A stretch of 64,000 nucleotides of DNA from Gracilaria domingensis (GCA_022539475.1 VCMS01000013.1:124001-188000), one strand, 5' to 3'; positions 40,606 to 52,602 are shown, numbered from the stretch's first letter. The notes: generated by a model not told the origin, from the letters alone. Program-made: numbers and translations.

Positions 40606-41768
40606 CGTTCTGCAGTGTTTCTAATCAAGCCGAAAGCACCAACGTGAGTCTTATGATACCGTTGAGAAATGCATTAAATGCATGCCAAGATAATTTCTAA
40701 GGACTGAGTTCTAAACGAAGAAGTTTGACGTCCAAGACTATCGATCACCAGGTTGAGCTCTCGTATCACAATATGTGGAACAAACTTCTAGTAAGAGGTT
40801 CACCGTCTTCGGACCGGCCCGATAAAGCAAATGACAAGATTCGCAGGCTGAGGTAGGCTAAAACGTGGCGGGGACTTTACTCACTTCGGTGGTCTTATGA
40901 ATCATTCGTGCAAAGAAGAACGCGTAACGTTCGGTAGCTACACTGCGTTCACGGTTCTATCCATGACTATTACAGATGGTCCTCCTGTTACGTTCGTGTA
41001 TGTTGAGCAAATTCAGCATGTGAAGCCGACGGACGAACCGGATCGTCTACCACCAAAGGCAACGTGAAGTCGATGTGTACATGTTCTTGCTTTTCTTCTT
41101 TTGTTTGGGAAGGATTTTCAAAAATAATCCCGTTCACCTCGAAAAATCCTTTTTTTCAAGAGTCGTTGCCCTTCCAATTGTTTCCAGAATCATTGATCCA
41201 TCGGCAATTTTGTTCATCAAGCACGAACTCGCGGGGAAACATCTCAAAGTACGACGGTATCCAAACGTACCCTTGGTACATCGTCATCATCGACAACGGT
41301 AACATTTATCTGCAGAAGGTACTATTGCTTTTGTACGGAAGCAATACTGTACCGACGGTATCTTTTAAAGATATTCTCCGGGGATAGCCTCGTAAACCTC
41401 TTTACGATCATTGCGGATCATTCATAGCAGGCAGAGGAGAAGGTAATATTTGGCCACGGAGAACGCAGAACACTGCGTTTATGACATTCACTTGCAAATT
41501 AGTCACCACCACCACTTTTCCACCATCCTTCAAGGATCACCACGTATCTTTCTTCGCAGCGCATGTTCATGACTTCTGCAAGTGTCCCATTCAATTCGGT
41601 ACTGTTAAAGAACTTCCAGTCGTTGTCCGGTTCCAACTGAAGCTCTAGTTCAGAGAGATCATCCATCGCTTTGTTACGCAAGCAACAACTTGGCTATCAG
41701 TAGCGGCTTTTAAACAGAATTGCAGATATTGATCTGGTTCCTTAGCTTAAATCGAAGAGGCATTCATC
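40606..41768. other. Intergenic between MLH1 and the 264-residue protein
   Basis: No clear gene is present except a doubtful 60-codon frame at 41499-41681 on the minus strand. The rest shows nothing recognisable. Confidence 0.5.
41499..41681 (-). CDS. Doubtful small ORF (60 residues)
   Basis: The sequence is acidic and of balanced composition (for example MDDLSELELQLEPDNDW) and ends in WWKSGGGD, unlike most chance frames nearby. Its start lies 87 bp from that of the divergent downstream gene. There is no similarity I recognise. It may be an exon, a fragment or chance. Confidence 0.2.
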   Translation of the reverse strand: MRNKAMDDLSELELQLEPDNDWKFFNSTELNGTLAEVMNMRCEERYVVILEGWWKSGGGD

Positions 41769-42563
41769 ATGAGCACTTATCGCCTAACTGCCCTCAGCTT
41801 CAGAGCAGCGTCGATTGCTGGTTTTCGACGGAGTGTCACGCAGTCATCGAATGGTCAGATGAGGTTGGAACCTTTAACGACAACTTGGTGTCGCCGACAT
41901 TGCGCTGCGCAGCCTGCTCCTTCTCGGCCCCCATCACCTACTGAAGCACCACGAACAGAACCAAAACCTCAGCCTGCACAGGTTTCGGCAAAGAGAGAAG
42001 TAGAAGAGAAGGTGACCGAAAAGGGAACGGAATCAGGGACAGACTCTTCCCCTAGAATCCCAGATATTCCTTCTAATTCGTGGACTTCCATTGGATTTGA
42101 GCCACAGGATGCGAATGATCCTAACAAGTGGAAGAAGTTTGCGTGGAAGTATGTCGGGGCTGTGTTGCTGTTTTTCGTTTCGTACAAGACGTTGCACTGG
42201 TATGTTGATAGAATTGAAGAAGAAGGGAAACAAAGGAAAAAAGGTTTGGAGGAAACGCGGGAGTTTTCAAATGAGCTAAAGAGCGGAGGAAACAGTTCTG
42301 CAGGCGTATCTTCAATGTTTCAAAACACTGTGGAGCAGAATGCTGATTTCAAGCGAATGATGGATGAGCAGCAGAGCAGTATACAAACGTCGTCGGAACT
42401 CGATGAGCTGTATAGATATCGTGACGAACTTGACAGTAGACTTCGAGAATTGCGAAAGCAAGGACGCACACCTGAAATAGATGCTGAGAAGAAGGAAGTT
42501 AAGTTGGAGCTCAGGTCCCTTGCTGGTGAGATTAGCACCCTTGAAAGGAAGAAAAAGTCATGA
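41769..42563 (+). CDS. Single-span coiled-coil protein, probably mitochondrial
   Basis: The product is 264 residues. The N-terminus is rich in Arg, Ser and Ala with almost no acidic residues (MSTYRLTALSFRAASIAGFRR), as in mitochondrial presequences. A Pro/Glu linker follows, then one hydrophobic segment near residues 125-143 (VGAVLLFFVSYKTLHWY). The C-terminal ~80 residues are highly charged with heptad-like Leu spacing (LDELYRYRDELDSRLRELR), suggesting a coiled coil. This layout fits an inner-membrane assembly or scaffold factor, but I do not recognise the family. Confidence 0.65.
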   Translation: MSTYRLTALSFRAASIAGFRRSVTQSSNGQMRLEPLTTTWCRRHCAAQPAPSRPPSPTEAPRTEPKPQPAQVSAKREVEEKVTEKGTESGTDSSPRIPDIPSNSWTSIGFEPQDANDPNKWKKFAWKYVGAVLLFFVSYKTLHWYVDRIEEEGKQRKKGLEETREFSNELKSGGNSSAGVSSMFQNTVEQNADFKRMMDEQQSSIQTSSELDELYRYRDELDSRLRELRKQGRTPEIDAEKKEVKLELRSLAGEISTLERKKKS

Positions 42564-43849
42564 TTGGTCACAAGGACTCTCTGTCTTAAGCGGCCGTCTC
42601 GAGCCCTAGATTTCTGTCATGGATGTCTACAAGACAAGCGGATTTTATCCCATTGTTCAACAGAACCCCTGCACGGGAATGGAATCTCATCAGCCTTGAA
42701 AGAGTTCTATAGCCATGATTGATAACTCAAGGGTGCGCAATTGAAACTGATGGAAGTAATTTGACGTTCCAGCTGTGGTCCGCTCTCGAAGTATATTTTG
42801 AGCGAACCAAAGGTTTTGCTCCCTGTCACGTTGGGTCTTGACGAGGTGCTTAAGAGTACAGGTGAAGTAACAAGCATGTGAGCAAAGAAGCTATTCTAGT
42901 AGAAAACGTGTGCGCTTATACTTTTGGGACATTCAGGATACTGCAGTAAGTCTACAGAGTAGCTTCGTTACCTGTTCCGATGCGTTTTGTGCCATTTGCA
43001 TTTGCGAGCGCAGGCAAAGCAACAAGCTTGACCAAAGAAACCATTCCAATAGAAACCATACCTTGTAATGGGGTAGAGAAGGCCTTTCTCACACGCGCAC
43101 TGAGGGATGTCTACTGAGAGCTTTAGTCCCGATAGTCCCGACTCATGTCCTGATAGATGGTGCTTCTGCGTGGTCTCGAGCATGATGCACATGTTTTTGA
43201 CGACTGGTGAAACTCCCGGACAAGTCCGCCAAAAAAGCTGTCAAGCATGCTCGAAGTAACCAACCCCTCCAAACAAGGAAAGAATTGAAGAGTTACACCA
43301 GTAGTACCAGGAGCCAGTGGGCTGGCTTGCTTTCTGATTTGGTGGAAGTCTTGTCCTGAGAACAGTATGAGATACTCTCTTCCCCCTGGAGCAGCAGGGT
43401 CTTGGTGCTCAATGAGCACTGCTCATGCCTCGTTTTTCGTTCTCGCTTGCCGTCCTGGTACAAAAGTACCAACGTTCGACAGACAATTTGTGCAACAGAC
43501 TAATTTCTTTTCGGACAAAGAAGTTTTTTTCAAAAACGCCCTGCGGAAACAATGAGCGCGCAGTCGATGAAGTGCTGAGCGGCGCCTCAGTGAGCGCCCT
43601 TCCATCGGCTGGAACACAAACAAGTCTTCGTCAGAGCATTCGATGTCATCGAACGGCCCCCGTCGACGACTGTCACTTTGCTAACATCATCGCCCAATTA
43701 ATTGCTTGACATCACACCTGTTTTCTTGGCGGTGGCGTATTCAGACAACCTTCTTATATACGTTGTTTTGAATTCAGTACGCGCTGTCGACCATTTATCG
43801 CGAACAAGCTTTCTAGGCTCTTCTTTTTTGCTACCATCTTTGCCCCACT
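42564..43849. other. Intergenic upstream of RPN8
   Basis: About 1.3 kb with no gene recognised. Short frames on both strands look random. Confidence 0.5.
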
Positions 43850-44872
43850 ATGGCCCCCTCAGTTCCGACCTCTGTTGCCGTTCATCCCCTCGTTTTGCTA
43901 GGAGTCATTGATCATTACAACAGAGTATGTGAAGGCACCAAAAAGTAAGTATTCATGTTGCCACCGCTGTTTTGCGCTCTTGAGTTCGTTTGCGAGAACT
44001 TGATCGAAATCTCACAGTTCATTATCCGCACCCGTGCGCCATTGTAATTCAGACGAGCAGTCGGTGTGCTACTGGGGCATGTCGTCAAAGGGAAAGCCAG
44101 CTGCACAAATTGTTTTGCAGTCCCCTTTGAAGAGGATGAAAAGGATCCATCAGTATGGTTTCTGGACCATAATTTTCTTGAGAACATGATGGGCATGTTC
44201 CGGAAGGTAAATGCGCGCGAACGGATTGTCGGGTGGTATTCAACAGGCCCAAAAATCCATACTGGCGATCTTGACATCAATGAACTTATCAGATCGTACT
44301 GTCCGAATCCTGTGCTCGTTATTGTTGACGTGAAGCCGAAGGATCTTGGATTGCCTACAGAGGCATATCTTTCTGTAGAAGAAGCACAAAAGGACGGTGC
44401 GGTAACCAAGACTTTTGAACACCTACCTAGTGAAATTGATGCAACCGATGCTGAGGAGGTGGGTGTCGGACATTTGTTGCGTGATATCAAAGATTCTTCA
44501 ATCTCAAATCTTACGAGCGATATCACCGCCAAATCTGCCGCGCTCATGTCACTTGGTGATCGCCTTGCTGAGTTGAAGACTTATCTTGAGGATGTGGCTG
44601 CAATGAAGCTCCCGGTCAACAACGAGATCATGTACAGAATGCAAGATGTGTTCAATTTGTTGCCGAGTCTAAACATCCCGAAATTGGTGAGAGGATTCCA
44701 TGTGAAGAATAATGATATGATGCTCGTCTTATATGTTTCTGCTCTGATACGATCTATAATCGCCTTGCATGACCTTATTGATAACAAAGTTATGCTGAAG
44801 GCAACTGAGAAGAAAGCTGCAGAGGCTGCTGCCGTAACCTCAACAGCAAACGGTACCATGGCTGCAAAATAA
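43850..44872 (+). CDS. RPN8: 26S proteasome regulatory subunit RPN8 (PSMD7), one intron
   Basis: RPN8 is the inactive MPN partner of the deubiquitinase RPN11 in the proteasome lid. Exon 1 is 43850-43944 and exon 2 is 44053-44872. The 108-nt intron starts GTAAGT and ends TTCAG. Splicing joins VCEGTKK to [10 protein letters not shown], giving 304 residues. Family-typical stretches include [79 protein letters not shown] and QDVFNLLP. The C-terminus is shorter and less Lys-rich than in animals. The stop codon lies inside an AATAAA. Confidence 0.95.
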
Positions 44873-47843
44873 AGTTTCACGTAAACGTTTTGTGTGGTTC
44901 CTGCCCCAAATTGTGTTGAGCTCATCCCATTGAAAGAAAGTGAAATCCTCTGTGAGTCATCATCCAGTTGAAGAAAGCGAATAGTGCAAGTAGAAGTATC
45001 CTCAGAAAAGTAAGCTTTTGGTACCATACACTTTCGTAGCAGTAATTACATGGCGATGTTCAAAGCCATTGTTGCCCTAATCGAAACTAGGCTTGTGAAG
45101 CTCATACATTGAAAGGGAGAGGGAGGAGAAAAAGCGCAAATTTGACTCAATCGCTGCTTGACCTCTGCAGCTCAGCAGCACATGCATGTTCGTTATGGAA
45201 GTGCGCTTCTTCATTGTGAACCTCAAGTCTTCTGTTATGAATCAAAATAGAACTATTGTTAACAAGGTAGGAGACGAGGGTGGAGATGTATCACTCCCAG
45301 TGGGGAGCTCACGTTTCTCGCGCAATATTGGAAACTCTTCAGGACGGGGCAAAATTGCCACAGAAGGGCGAAACGCAATATTATGCTGCTTGTCTCTTTA
45401 TGACATTGTCGCGCACTCAGATAACATTTTTTTCTCTTGCGACACTGCGTAACATTTTTTCGGATCGCAGAGTTCTCTATCCATCTCTTTTGCCTTGGCA
45501 GCGGTTCAGTTACTTCGTGCTGCAGAAAGCTCGTGTTCAAAGAAACGTTCTCGGACAAGCCTGAGGTACCACGGTAGACTAGCAACCTTCCCGGCAAAAA
45601 TGTGGAACTTGATCGCAGATTGGATGTTTCAAAATGAAAGCCTACTGAATGAAATAAGTGCTTTTCTAAACCCTTTCGCAAGGGGATGACACACCAGCGC
45701 AAGGATCTGAATGATATTTTTCAAGGCTGGCGAAACGCCACCTTGTTGACTTCAATCCGATTGAATCAATCGTTTAGAAGACACAGGACAGACAAAAGAC
45801 AAGAGGCTCATTCGTGCTCCTAAAATACAGCGATCATATACAGCGTGACTACGCTACGTGTTGATATCCATCGGGTAACTCGTCAACTTCCGCAATAAAA
45901 AAGAAGAAACTCGTCAATTGTACGTGTACAAAGTAGCACACTTGCTTCTCCCTCCGCAAGCATGAAAGCAGAGAAGGCAGATAAGGCAGATACTTACTAT
46001 TATTATAGAAGACGAAGAAGAAAAGAGAAACTAACACTCTTGTACTGAGGTTACAGCAAGCTGTTCATATTGACAATCGGCATAAGAGGTATTCTTTGAA
46101 TATCTATGGCACAAGTATACTTGATCACTGCTCCACGAGCAGATCCGAGCTGAGCAGTAGGATGTCTATTGTGACTCACAATTTGTGAGAGTTCATTGAG
46201 AGCTCTCACGATAATGCAGCATCAATGACATCGAAATAATATTTCATGAGTGCTGCAGCTGCAATATATGCGGCATTCGTGTGTCGGGAATCGGGGCGGA
46301 AAGCAGAAATGAATCAAACTTTCTACAACGGTTCTTGTCGCGCAGAATACAGTTCCGAGTCGGAACTTACGACAGCGTCTCAGTGTACAACTGTCACCTT
46401 GACGTCATGCTTTTACGCCTTAAAGGCGGGTGCACGTAAAGAATGTTGTGTATTATGCATCTATCTTCATAGGATCGATACAAAATTAGTTCTTTGAAGA
46501 CATTTCTGATTCACTGCAAACGCGTACAGATTATGTGACCGAACATGACATTCACCTCTTGCCCAAAGGAGAACAACATCAATGCCGTCAATGCCGTAGA
46601 TGACCCGTCGTACTTGTCGAAGCGCGCGTAGTGCGCACTGCGTACGCGACAATTGTTTTGAACATCCAGAAACAAATTGTCTCTAGCAAAGTTCCTGCAG
46701 TTCCCATCTTTCGTCAACTTGGTAACATCTACGTTAGACGATGAAGAATCTTCAAAGGCTTTATGCGAAGGGAATACAGTTATCTTTCCATACCTTCGCT
46801 GGAGGCGCAAGTGCAAGTCACGTTGGACGTGAAGTAGCAGAGATAATATCTAACATATCTTATGTTGCACATCTCTTTGGAGACATAATCAGTTACAGTC
46901 TATAAAGCATCACCGTGATGACAACTCCGTCTCGTCTTTCACGTGGAAGCAGATTTCATGGAGGTCTTTGTCGATAGATGATTGGCAAGCATAGATTTCA
47001 AATATCTTGGAAGCCATCACAGACTAATAACTGAGTTGCAAAAGGGCAATTGGCATTGCTGATAGGGTATCGAAGCAACATTGCAAAAGTGCCAATCCAG
47101 TTGGCATCGCTGAAGGTGATAGTCATCTCCCAATGGGAGATGACTATCAATGCGCTGTCCGTGATGGCAGTCGAATAATAAGTTCTACGATATCGCTTCA
47201 TACAAGCATGCACAATGCCCTTGGGGAGCGGTTAACGAGAGTAGGTTATCCTTATAACACTCTCGGTCCCGAAGTCAATACAGGTAGTATCTCGATCCTT
47301 GTGATGACGCAACCTGGGTTTGATCGTGGCTGTTGTAGCGGACATCAGTTGCCCCAAGGGGTTGTGAATGGCCTGAATGAATGACTTCATCTATGAAAAA
47401 ACGGAATGGCACTTTCGCTCCGGCTCTAGCTACACGTACACACAGTGTGTAGCTGCTACAGTAGGGCGCCGCGTGGGCCTCCTGTGGGAGGGCAAGGTGT
47501 TGTGCATCACGAGTTGTGACGAGGTGTGATGGCGTGGGGATTGTCGGGTCGGGGATTTTGTGTAACTGTCAGAATGTCATCTCCTTGACAACTGTTTGTT
47601 GTCTGTAGAATGTGCAGAAGTTGCAAATAATTTTGAATAAATCCAAATTATTTGCACGCGTTGGGGTCACCGCCGTCGACCTTGCCGCCGTTTGCCTGCC
47701 AATGCGCGACTGCTGGCTTGGGAACTCTGCGACAAAACAGGTATCCTAAGGATACCGTCTGCCGCGTCTCTCCGTCTGTGGTCACACCGTCATCGCCGAT
47801 CGGAGTTCTGCGTTTCCTGAGCAGCGTGTGGAACTACGACAAA
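44873..47843. other. Long intergenic stretch before eL20
   Basis: About 3 kb without a supportable gene. It contains a TGACGTCA at 46400-46407, two near-copies of TTGGCAT(T/C)GCTGA around 47052 and 47101, and a perfect odd palindrome at 47117-47149. The frame of the downstream gene is open back to 47652 but shows no conserved sequence. Confidence 0.5.
47117..47149. repeat. Perfect 33-nt odd palindrome
   Basis: Arms of 16 bp (47117-47132 and 47134-47149) flank a central A. The innermost arm ends are CCCA and TGGG. Confidence 0.93.
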
Positions 47844-48386
47844 ATGACTTGGCTACATCAGTACCATGTGGTGGGGCGTATGGTTCCGGGCAAGGGGGGA
47901 TCCAAGCCGGATGAGCAAACAGCCGTTTACCGCATGAGAATCTTTGCTCCCAACCCGGTCGTCGCCAAGTCGCGTTTCTGGTACTTTCTGCGAAAGCTCA
48001 AGAGAGTCAAGAAGGCAAACGGTGAAATTCTCGCCGTCAATGAGATCCACGAGAAGGACATTTCCACCGTGAAGAACATTGGCGTTTGGCTGCGGTACAA
48101 GTCGCGTTCTGATACCGTCAACATGTACAAGGAATATCGTGACGTTTCACTCACCGGCGCTGTCGAGCAGATGTACATGGAAATGAGTGGGCGTCATCGT
48201 GCGCGTTGGTCGTCCATTCAGGTGCTCAAGGTGAAGATCATTAACGATGCCGACGTGCGCCGGCCGAATACTCAGCAATTCATGGACGCAGATCTCAAGT
48301 TCCCGCTGCCTCACACCCGCCCGCGTGCTTCGACCAAGAGCAAACGTGCCACCTTCTTGGCCTGCAGGCCGACCACGTGCACTTGA
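47844..48386 (+). CDS. RPL18A: Ribosomal protein eL20 (L18a)
   Basis: This large-subunit protein of the cytosolic ribosome is 180 residues from ATG 47844, near the usual 176-180. Conserved stretches are YHVVGRMVPG, YRMRIFAPNPVVAKSRFWYF, GVWLRYKSRS, MYKEYRDVSLTGAV, GRHRARWSSIQ, RRPNTQQF and KFPLPH. The open frame extends 64 codons upstream from 47652, but that part does not belong to the family. No intron is seen in the coding sequence. Confidence 0.96.
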   Translation: MTWLHQYHVVGRMVPGKGGSKPDEQTAVYRMRIFAPNPVVAKSRFWYFLRKLKRVKKANGEILAVNEIHEKDISTVKNIGVWLRYKSRSDTVNMYKEYRDVSLTGAVEQMYMEMSGRHRARWSSIQVLKVKIINDADVRRPNTQQFMDADLKFPLPHTRPRASTKSKRATFLACRPTTCT

Positions 48387-48890
48387 GAAGCAGCGCTCAC
48401 GTAGTTGTGCGTCCTCTGTCGTGGCCATGATGTTTTCTTGTTATTGAACTAAAACGTTCTTTATCTTCGAGCATATTGGTAAAAATCGCGAAAGGATACG
48501 TTTTGACTGCATCCCTAGTTCTATTCTTGCTGGGGTTCTGCGGCCCCATTCATTTGCAGCGAGCAGCAAGCGGCGAAATGGTATTTGGCGTCGACGGGTA
48601 GGTTACAATGCCTTGGATGGCTTCCCACTCATGCGCGCAAAAATGTCACGACTGCTCTAATAGCGCTGCGTCGCGGGCACCGAATGTCTAGTAATTAGGG
48701 ATAGCAAAGAAATACCTTTCCATACATATCGCTCGCTGAACATACGCTGGCCTTCTACCCTTCAGAAGAAAGCGAGAGGACACATGCCGGAAATGCTGTC
48801 TTTAGCTGTTCATCGGGTAGACTGATTTATATCTTACGTGATGAATTAGAATAGTATGGTGGAGAATGACCTAGTATGGTTTGCACGCCT
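48387..48890. other. Convergent 3' flanks of eL20 and FabD
   Basis: About 500 bp in which nothing is recognisable. Confidence 0.5.
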
Positions 48891-49938
48891 TTACGCGCTC
48901 GCTTCAACGGGAGCTTGAGACAAATTGGATACCTTGATCTTCCTGTCTATCTTGCGCATGATGCCAGATAATGTCTTCCCTGGAGCAAGTTCTGTCCAGG
49001 AGGCATCAGGATAGCTGTTCCGAATATAGTCACAACAATTTGCCCAACGTACAGAGCTGGTGAGCTGGCTCACCAGCATTTCTCTGACCTTTCCCATCTC
49101 ATGCGGCTCACCCGTAACGTTGGAGAGCACAGGTACGGAAGGTAAACTAATTGTAGTCGACTCTAGCGCAGCGGCTAACCTCTCTGCTGCCGGCTCCATG
49201 AGCGGCGAATGAAAAGCACCGGCTACATCCAGTTTGGCAACGCGGAGCTTTTTCCTCGGATGCAAAAGTGGCAGCTCGATCTATTGCTGCCGACGCACCA
49301 GAGAGGACTACTTGTCCTGGTGCATTAAAGTTTGCAGCAACCAAGATGTCAGATTGCTTTGTGGCTTCTACAACTTCATAGGCGGTGGGCTCGTCAGCAC
49401 CGATAAGAGCAACCATGCCACCGTCCGAAGTATCGGCGGCATCTTGCATGGCCCTTCCTCGCAACGTGACCAATCGCAGCGCATCTTCAAACGATATAGC
49501 TCCAGCTATGGCAAGCGCCGTATATTCGCCGAGACTCAATCCGGCCGTGACAGAAAGATCGTCGGCTTGAATGATAGCTAGATCATTTAAGCCCGCCCAG
49601 CACGCCATGGAAGTGACAAAAATGGCTGGTTGTGCAACGTCCGTGCGCGCCAACGTAGCAGCGTCGACGTCAGCAAATATGTACTCTGATAACGGACGGG
49701 GGAAATGGTCTCTTAGAAGCTGGTCGGCTTTTTGGAATACGGCTGCGGCCGCTTCGGAACGGTCGCGCCAGGAGGCTCCCATGTCGGGCGCCTGCGCGCC
49801 CTGACCCGGAGCGAGCACAACGTTGGCCGATGCAACAGGCGTGATGCTGCGATAGGAACGTGAGACTTGGGCCGGGTGAGGCGCGCGATGGCGCGGGAGG
49901 AAGGGCGTGGTGAAGGCGGGGCGATTTAAGGTGTTCAT
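48891..49938 (-). CDS. fabD: Malonyl-CoA:ACP transacylase, plastid-targeted, frame interrupted in an A5 run
   Basis: FabD loads malonyl groups onto acyl carrier protein for fatty acid synthesis, here presumably in the plastid. The start MNTLNRPAFTTPF at 49938 begins a basic, Ser/Pro-rich leader; the mature part opens VVLAPGQGAQ. The nucleophile motif is GLSLGEYTALA (GLSLG in place of the usual GHSLG), and VVLSG is present. The frame then shifts at five A residues at 49249-49253 (minus-strand reading). The other frame continues LRVAKLDVAGAFHSPLM, with the catalytic His, to the stop at 48891. One extra A or two missing bases would explain it. Apart from this the gene looks intact, so a homopolymer error in the consensus is likely. 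Confidence 0.9.
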
Positions 49939-50133
49939 CGCGGGGAGGGGGTGGATTGAGTGGGATCGGATGCAGCAAGTTGGGCGTTGCGAAGATGGGC
50001 GTGGCGTGGAGAATGATAACGATATGCTATGGATCAATTGCGATGATGGATATGTGCTCGGAGGATATCTATGTGTGGTGAATGGCGTGGTATTGCGTGA
50101 ATGCATTGTGTGATGGCATTCAACGGAGAACTA

Positions 50134-50193
50134 AGATCATAAACAAGATCGCGAATAAGATCATGAATGGGATCATGAACGAGATCATAAAGG
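50134..50193 (+). repeat. 12-bp minisatellite, five units
   Basis: Five units fitting AGATCATGAATG with changes follow each other without gaps, about 200 bp upstream of the FabD start codon. Confidence 0.85.
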
Positions 50194-51839
50194 AGATTTA
50201 TACTATGCGCGCCGTTGACGTGTAGGGTGACAGGTGATCCGCAAGAGAGGAGTCGGTGTTCATCTCTGGGAGGATGTGAGAAGTTCTCAGGGGGAGGTGG
50301 AAACGAGGAGTTGCGTGTGTTTTAACGCACAGCGTAGCATTCTCGTAGATACCATGTGGAGCACACCAGTGTATCATACACGATGTCAGCAACAGTGAGG
50401 ATTAATACAGTAAAGGTATTGTATTACAAATAGGTTTAAAACAAGTCAGTTGGGGGGGCACGAGCTGAAAAAGAGCTAGAACGTTTTACAATGTGTGGCG
50501 GGCGCAGAGATAATGTTGCTGCTTACCGCGCGGAAGCATGCGCATGAGTTGATTTGCGTTTTATGATGATGGTGCTGGTGCTACGCTGCGGATCGTGCGC
50601 ATTATACCAGGGGTACCGTCGTACAGTTTGGTGGTGCTGAATGAAGTAAGTTAAAATAAATAGAAGATAGAGGAGCACAGATACGGCTGCAATGAAGGAA
50701 TGGTTGGTCGAAACAAGCGCGCGGTGTGATTAATGGGAGCTTGAAAGATGAAAAAACAGAGCGCTCCACCGAGGTGGCGCTTTGCGCATGCTGCAACCCA
50801 CTGGCTGCAACCAAGTGACAACTGTAAGAGGGCCCCGGTCGCAAGACGCGCAAGGCGTTACAGAAGACGGTGTGGATTGGTGATGATGATCTATCTAAAT
50901 GGGCTGGGTGGCGGCAAGTGACGGTTGCGCGTGCGCAATATGAGGATAAGGGTTGGAAGGTTACCCAAGGTGTTGAGCAGGGAGCCAATGGGCAAGTAAC
51001 AAGCCATCAACATGAATGTGCGTGTGACATGATGTGCAGTGAGGACGGGGCAGCGGGCAGCTCTGTCCGTCCTGGGCGTTCTGATGAGGCAAGTAGCGAG
51101 TAAAAGTAAAACGTGTTATCTGCGCAGAAATGGGTGTCGTAGTGGCGATGGGTGTAAACATGCGGGACGGCGAATGTAGATAGCAAAACAAATGGTGGGT
51201 GGGCACAGGCGACAGGCATTAAAAGAGATAGAAGTGAAATAAGTTTGAAACTGTTGACGGTGCGGATTTTTTTTTCGCGAGGACATGTTTTCAAAACGTT
51301 GCGCGGAACACGTCGTGTTGTGTGTAGGGGGGGGTGCCTCACAGGCGTTGCGTGTTTGAGGGCAGGAGGAGTGTGGTGCGGAGTTTTTGTGATGTGTGTC
51401 GTGGATATGTGCGTGTGGGTAGGGGGAATGTCCTGTAGTACTGTGGCGTTAAAAGTTGAGTCAGGCGGGGGTGTGCTTGACAACAACGGGGCGGAGATCA
51501 TGTTTTTGATTTATGGGGGGTTGTTGCTTTCTGCGCTGCGAGTGGGTGGCGCTGGGCATGGCGCTGGGCATGTGCGTGGGGACGGGGGGGGGACGCGTGG
51601 GGCGCACGGAGCGAACAAAGGCAGTTGGGTACGGAACAGCGGCGTTTCCTGCGACGGTTAACCGAACGGCAGGAGGTGGCGGGACAGCAATGGCAGAGCT
51701 CGCGGCCGCCCGCGGGCGACGCGAGTCAACGTTGAGTGGCTGACGCGGGCGGGGCGGGCGGTTGCAATGAAACCGGAAACGGGGGGCGTTCTGCGTGCGG
51801 ATGTAATATATGTGAACGCAAGTTGAGCATCCCGTTAGG

Positions 51840-52450
51840 ACGCTGCGCCGCGGGGGCTCGGTTGCGCGAAGCAATGGCGGCGCGCGATGCTTCGGCTCAT
51901 GGTTGACGCCGGCGAAGCACGATGGCAGCGGCGAAAGAAAGGGCGCCCCGGGCGCTCGACGCGCGCCTCGTGCACGCGCGCGCGCGCGCGGCGCGCGTGC
52001 GCTCGCGGCCGCGCCTCGTTGCCGGCAGGGAGGCGCGCGCGCGGCTGGCTTGGGCGGCGCGCGGCGCGCGGCGCGCGCGCGCGCGCTGCATGGCTGCTGG
52101 AAGCGATTTGCCGCGGCGCGCGCCGGCCGCGCGCGCGACGCGGCTTTCCTGCGCGCGGCGCGCGGCGATGGGACGCAGACGCGCGCTGAAGGGTTGTCAC
52201 TTACAGCGCGCCAATCGCCATGACGTCAGGACGCGCGCGCGCGGCGCGCGCGCCCGTCACGCCGTATGACATGGCTCTGCCGGCGCGCGCGCGGCGCGCG
52301 TGGCGCGCCGCGCCGCCGCGCCGCTGCTGCGTGCGCGGCGCGCGCGCGCCGGGCGCTGCGCGGCGCGCGCCATTAAAGCGCGCGCGCGAGCGCGCGGGGC
52401 TTCGGCAGCGCCCGCTCACCGCCGCGCTCACCCGCCATTCCGCCCCGCCG
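51840..52450. other. CG-alternating island (potential Z-DNA) in the CDCA7-like promoter
   Basis: Runs of CGCGCG up to about 14-16 bases recur many times (around 51976, 52070, 52320, 52380), giving extreme CpG density. Alternating CG of this length can adopt Z form under supercoiling. That it does so here is inference. Confidence 0.6.
52221..52228. promoter_or_regulatory. CRE-like TGACGTCA next to a CCAAT box
   Basis: The octamer lies 375 bp before the CDCA7-like start codon, with CCAAT 10 bp upstream of it. Confidence 0.4.
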
Positions 52451-52602
52451 CTGCGCGCCCGCCATCGTCAGCCCACCTCGCCGCCTCTCTGTCGCTGCCG
52501 CCGCTGCCGCCGCTGCCGCCGCTGCCGCCGCTGCCGCCGCTCCCCGCCCCGACCCCCCACCGCCCTCCCCCAACCCCCGAAGCACAACCGCCCGCGCCCG
52601 CC

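Larger units (their letters stand above)
49939..52602. other. Divergent intergenic region between FabD and CDCA7-like gene
   Basis: It contains a 12-bp minisatellite at 50134-50193, G-rich runs near 51330 and 51580, a CG-alternating island at about 51840-52450, a CCAAT box near 52211, a TGACGTCA at 52221-52228 and a CTGCCGCCG 9-mer repeat at 52495-52541. No credible gene was found in about 2.7 kb; long frames in the GC island are compositional. Confidence 0.55.

Noticed and set aside
45259-45702. 147-codon minus-strand frame
   Set aside because: No motif, no partner frame and no credible start context; looks random.
47652-47843. 64-codon N-terminal extension of eL20
   Set aside because: The family starts at MTWLHQYHVVGR; the upstream residues are not conserved in eL20 as I know it.
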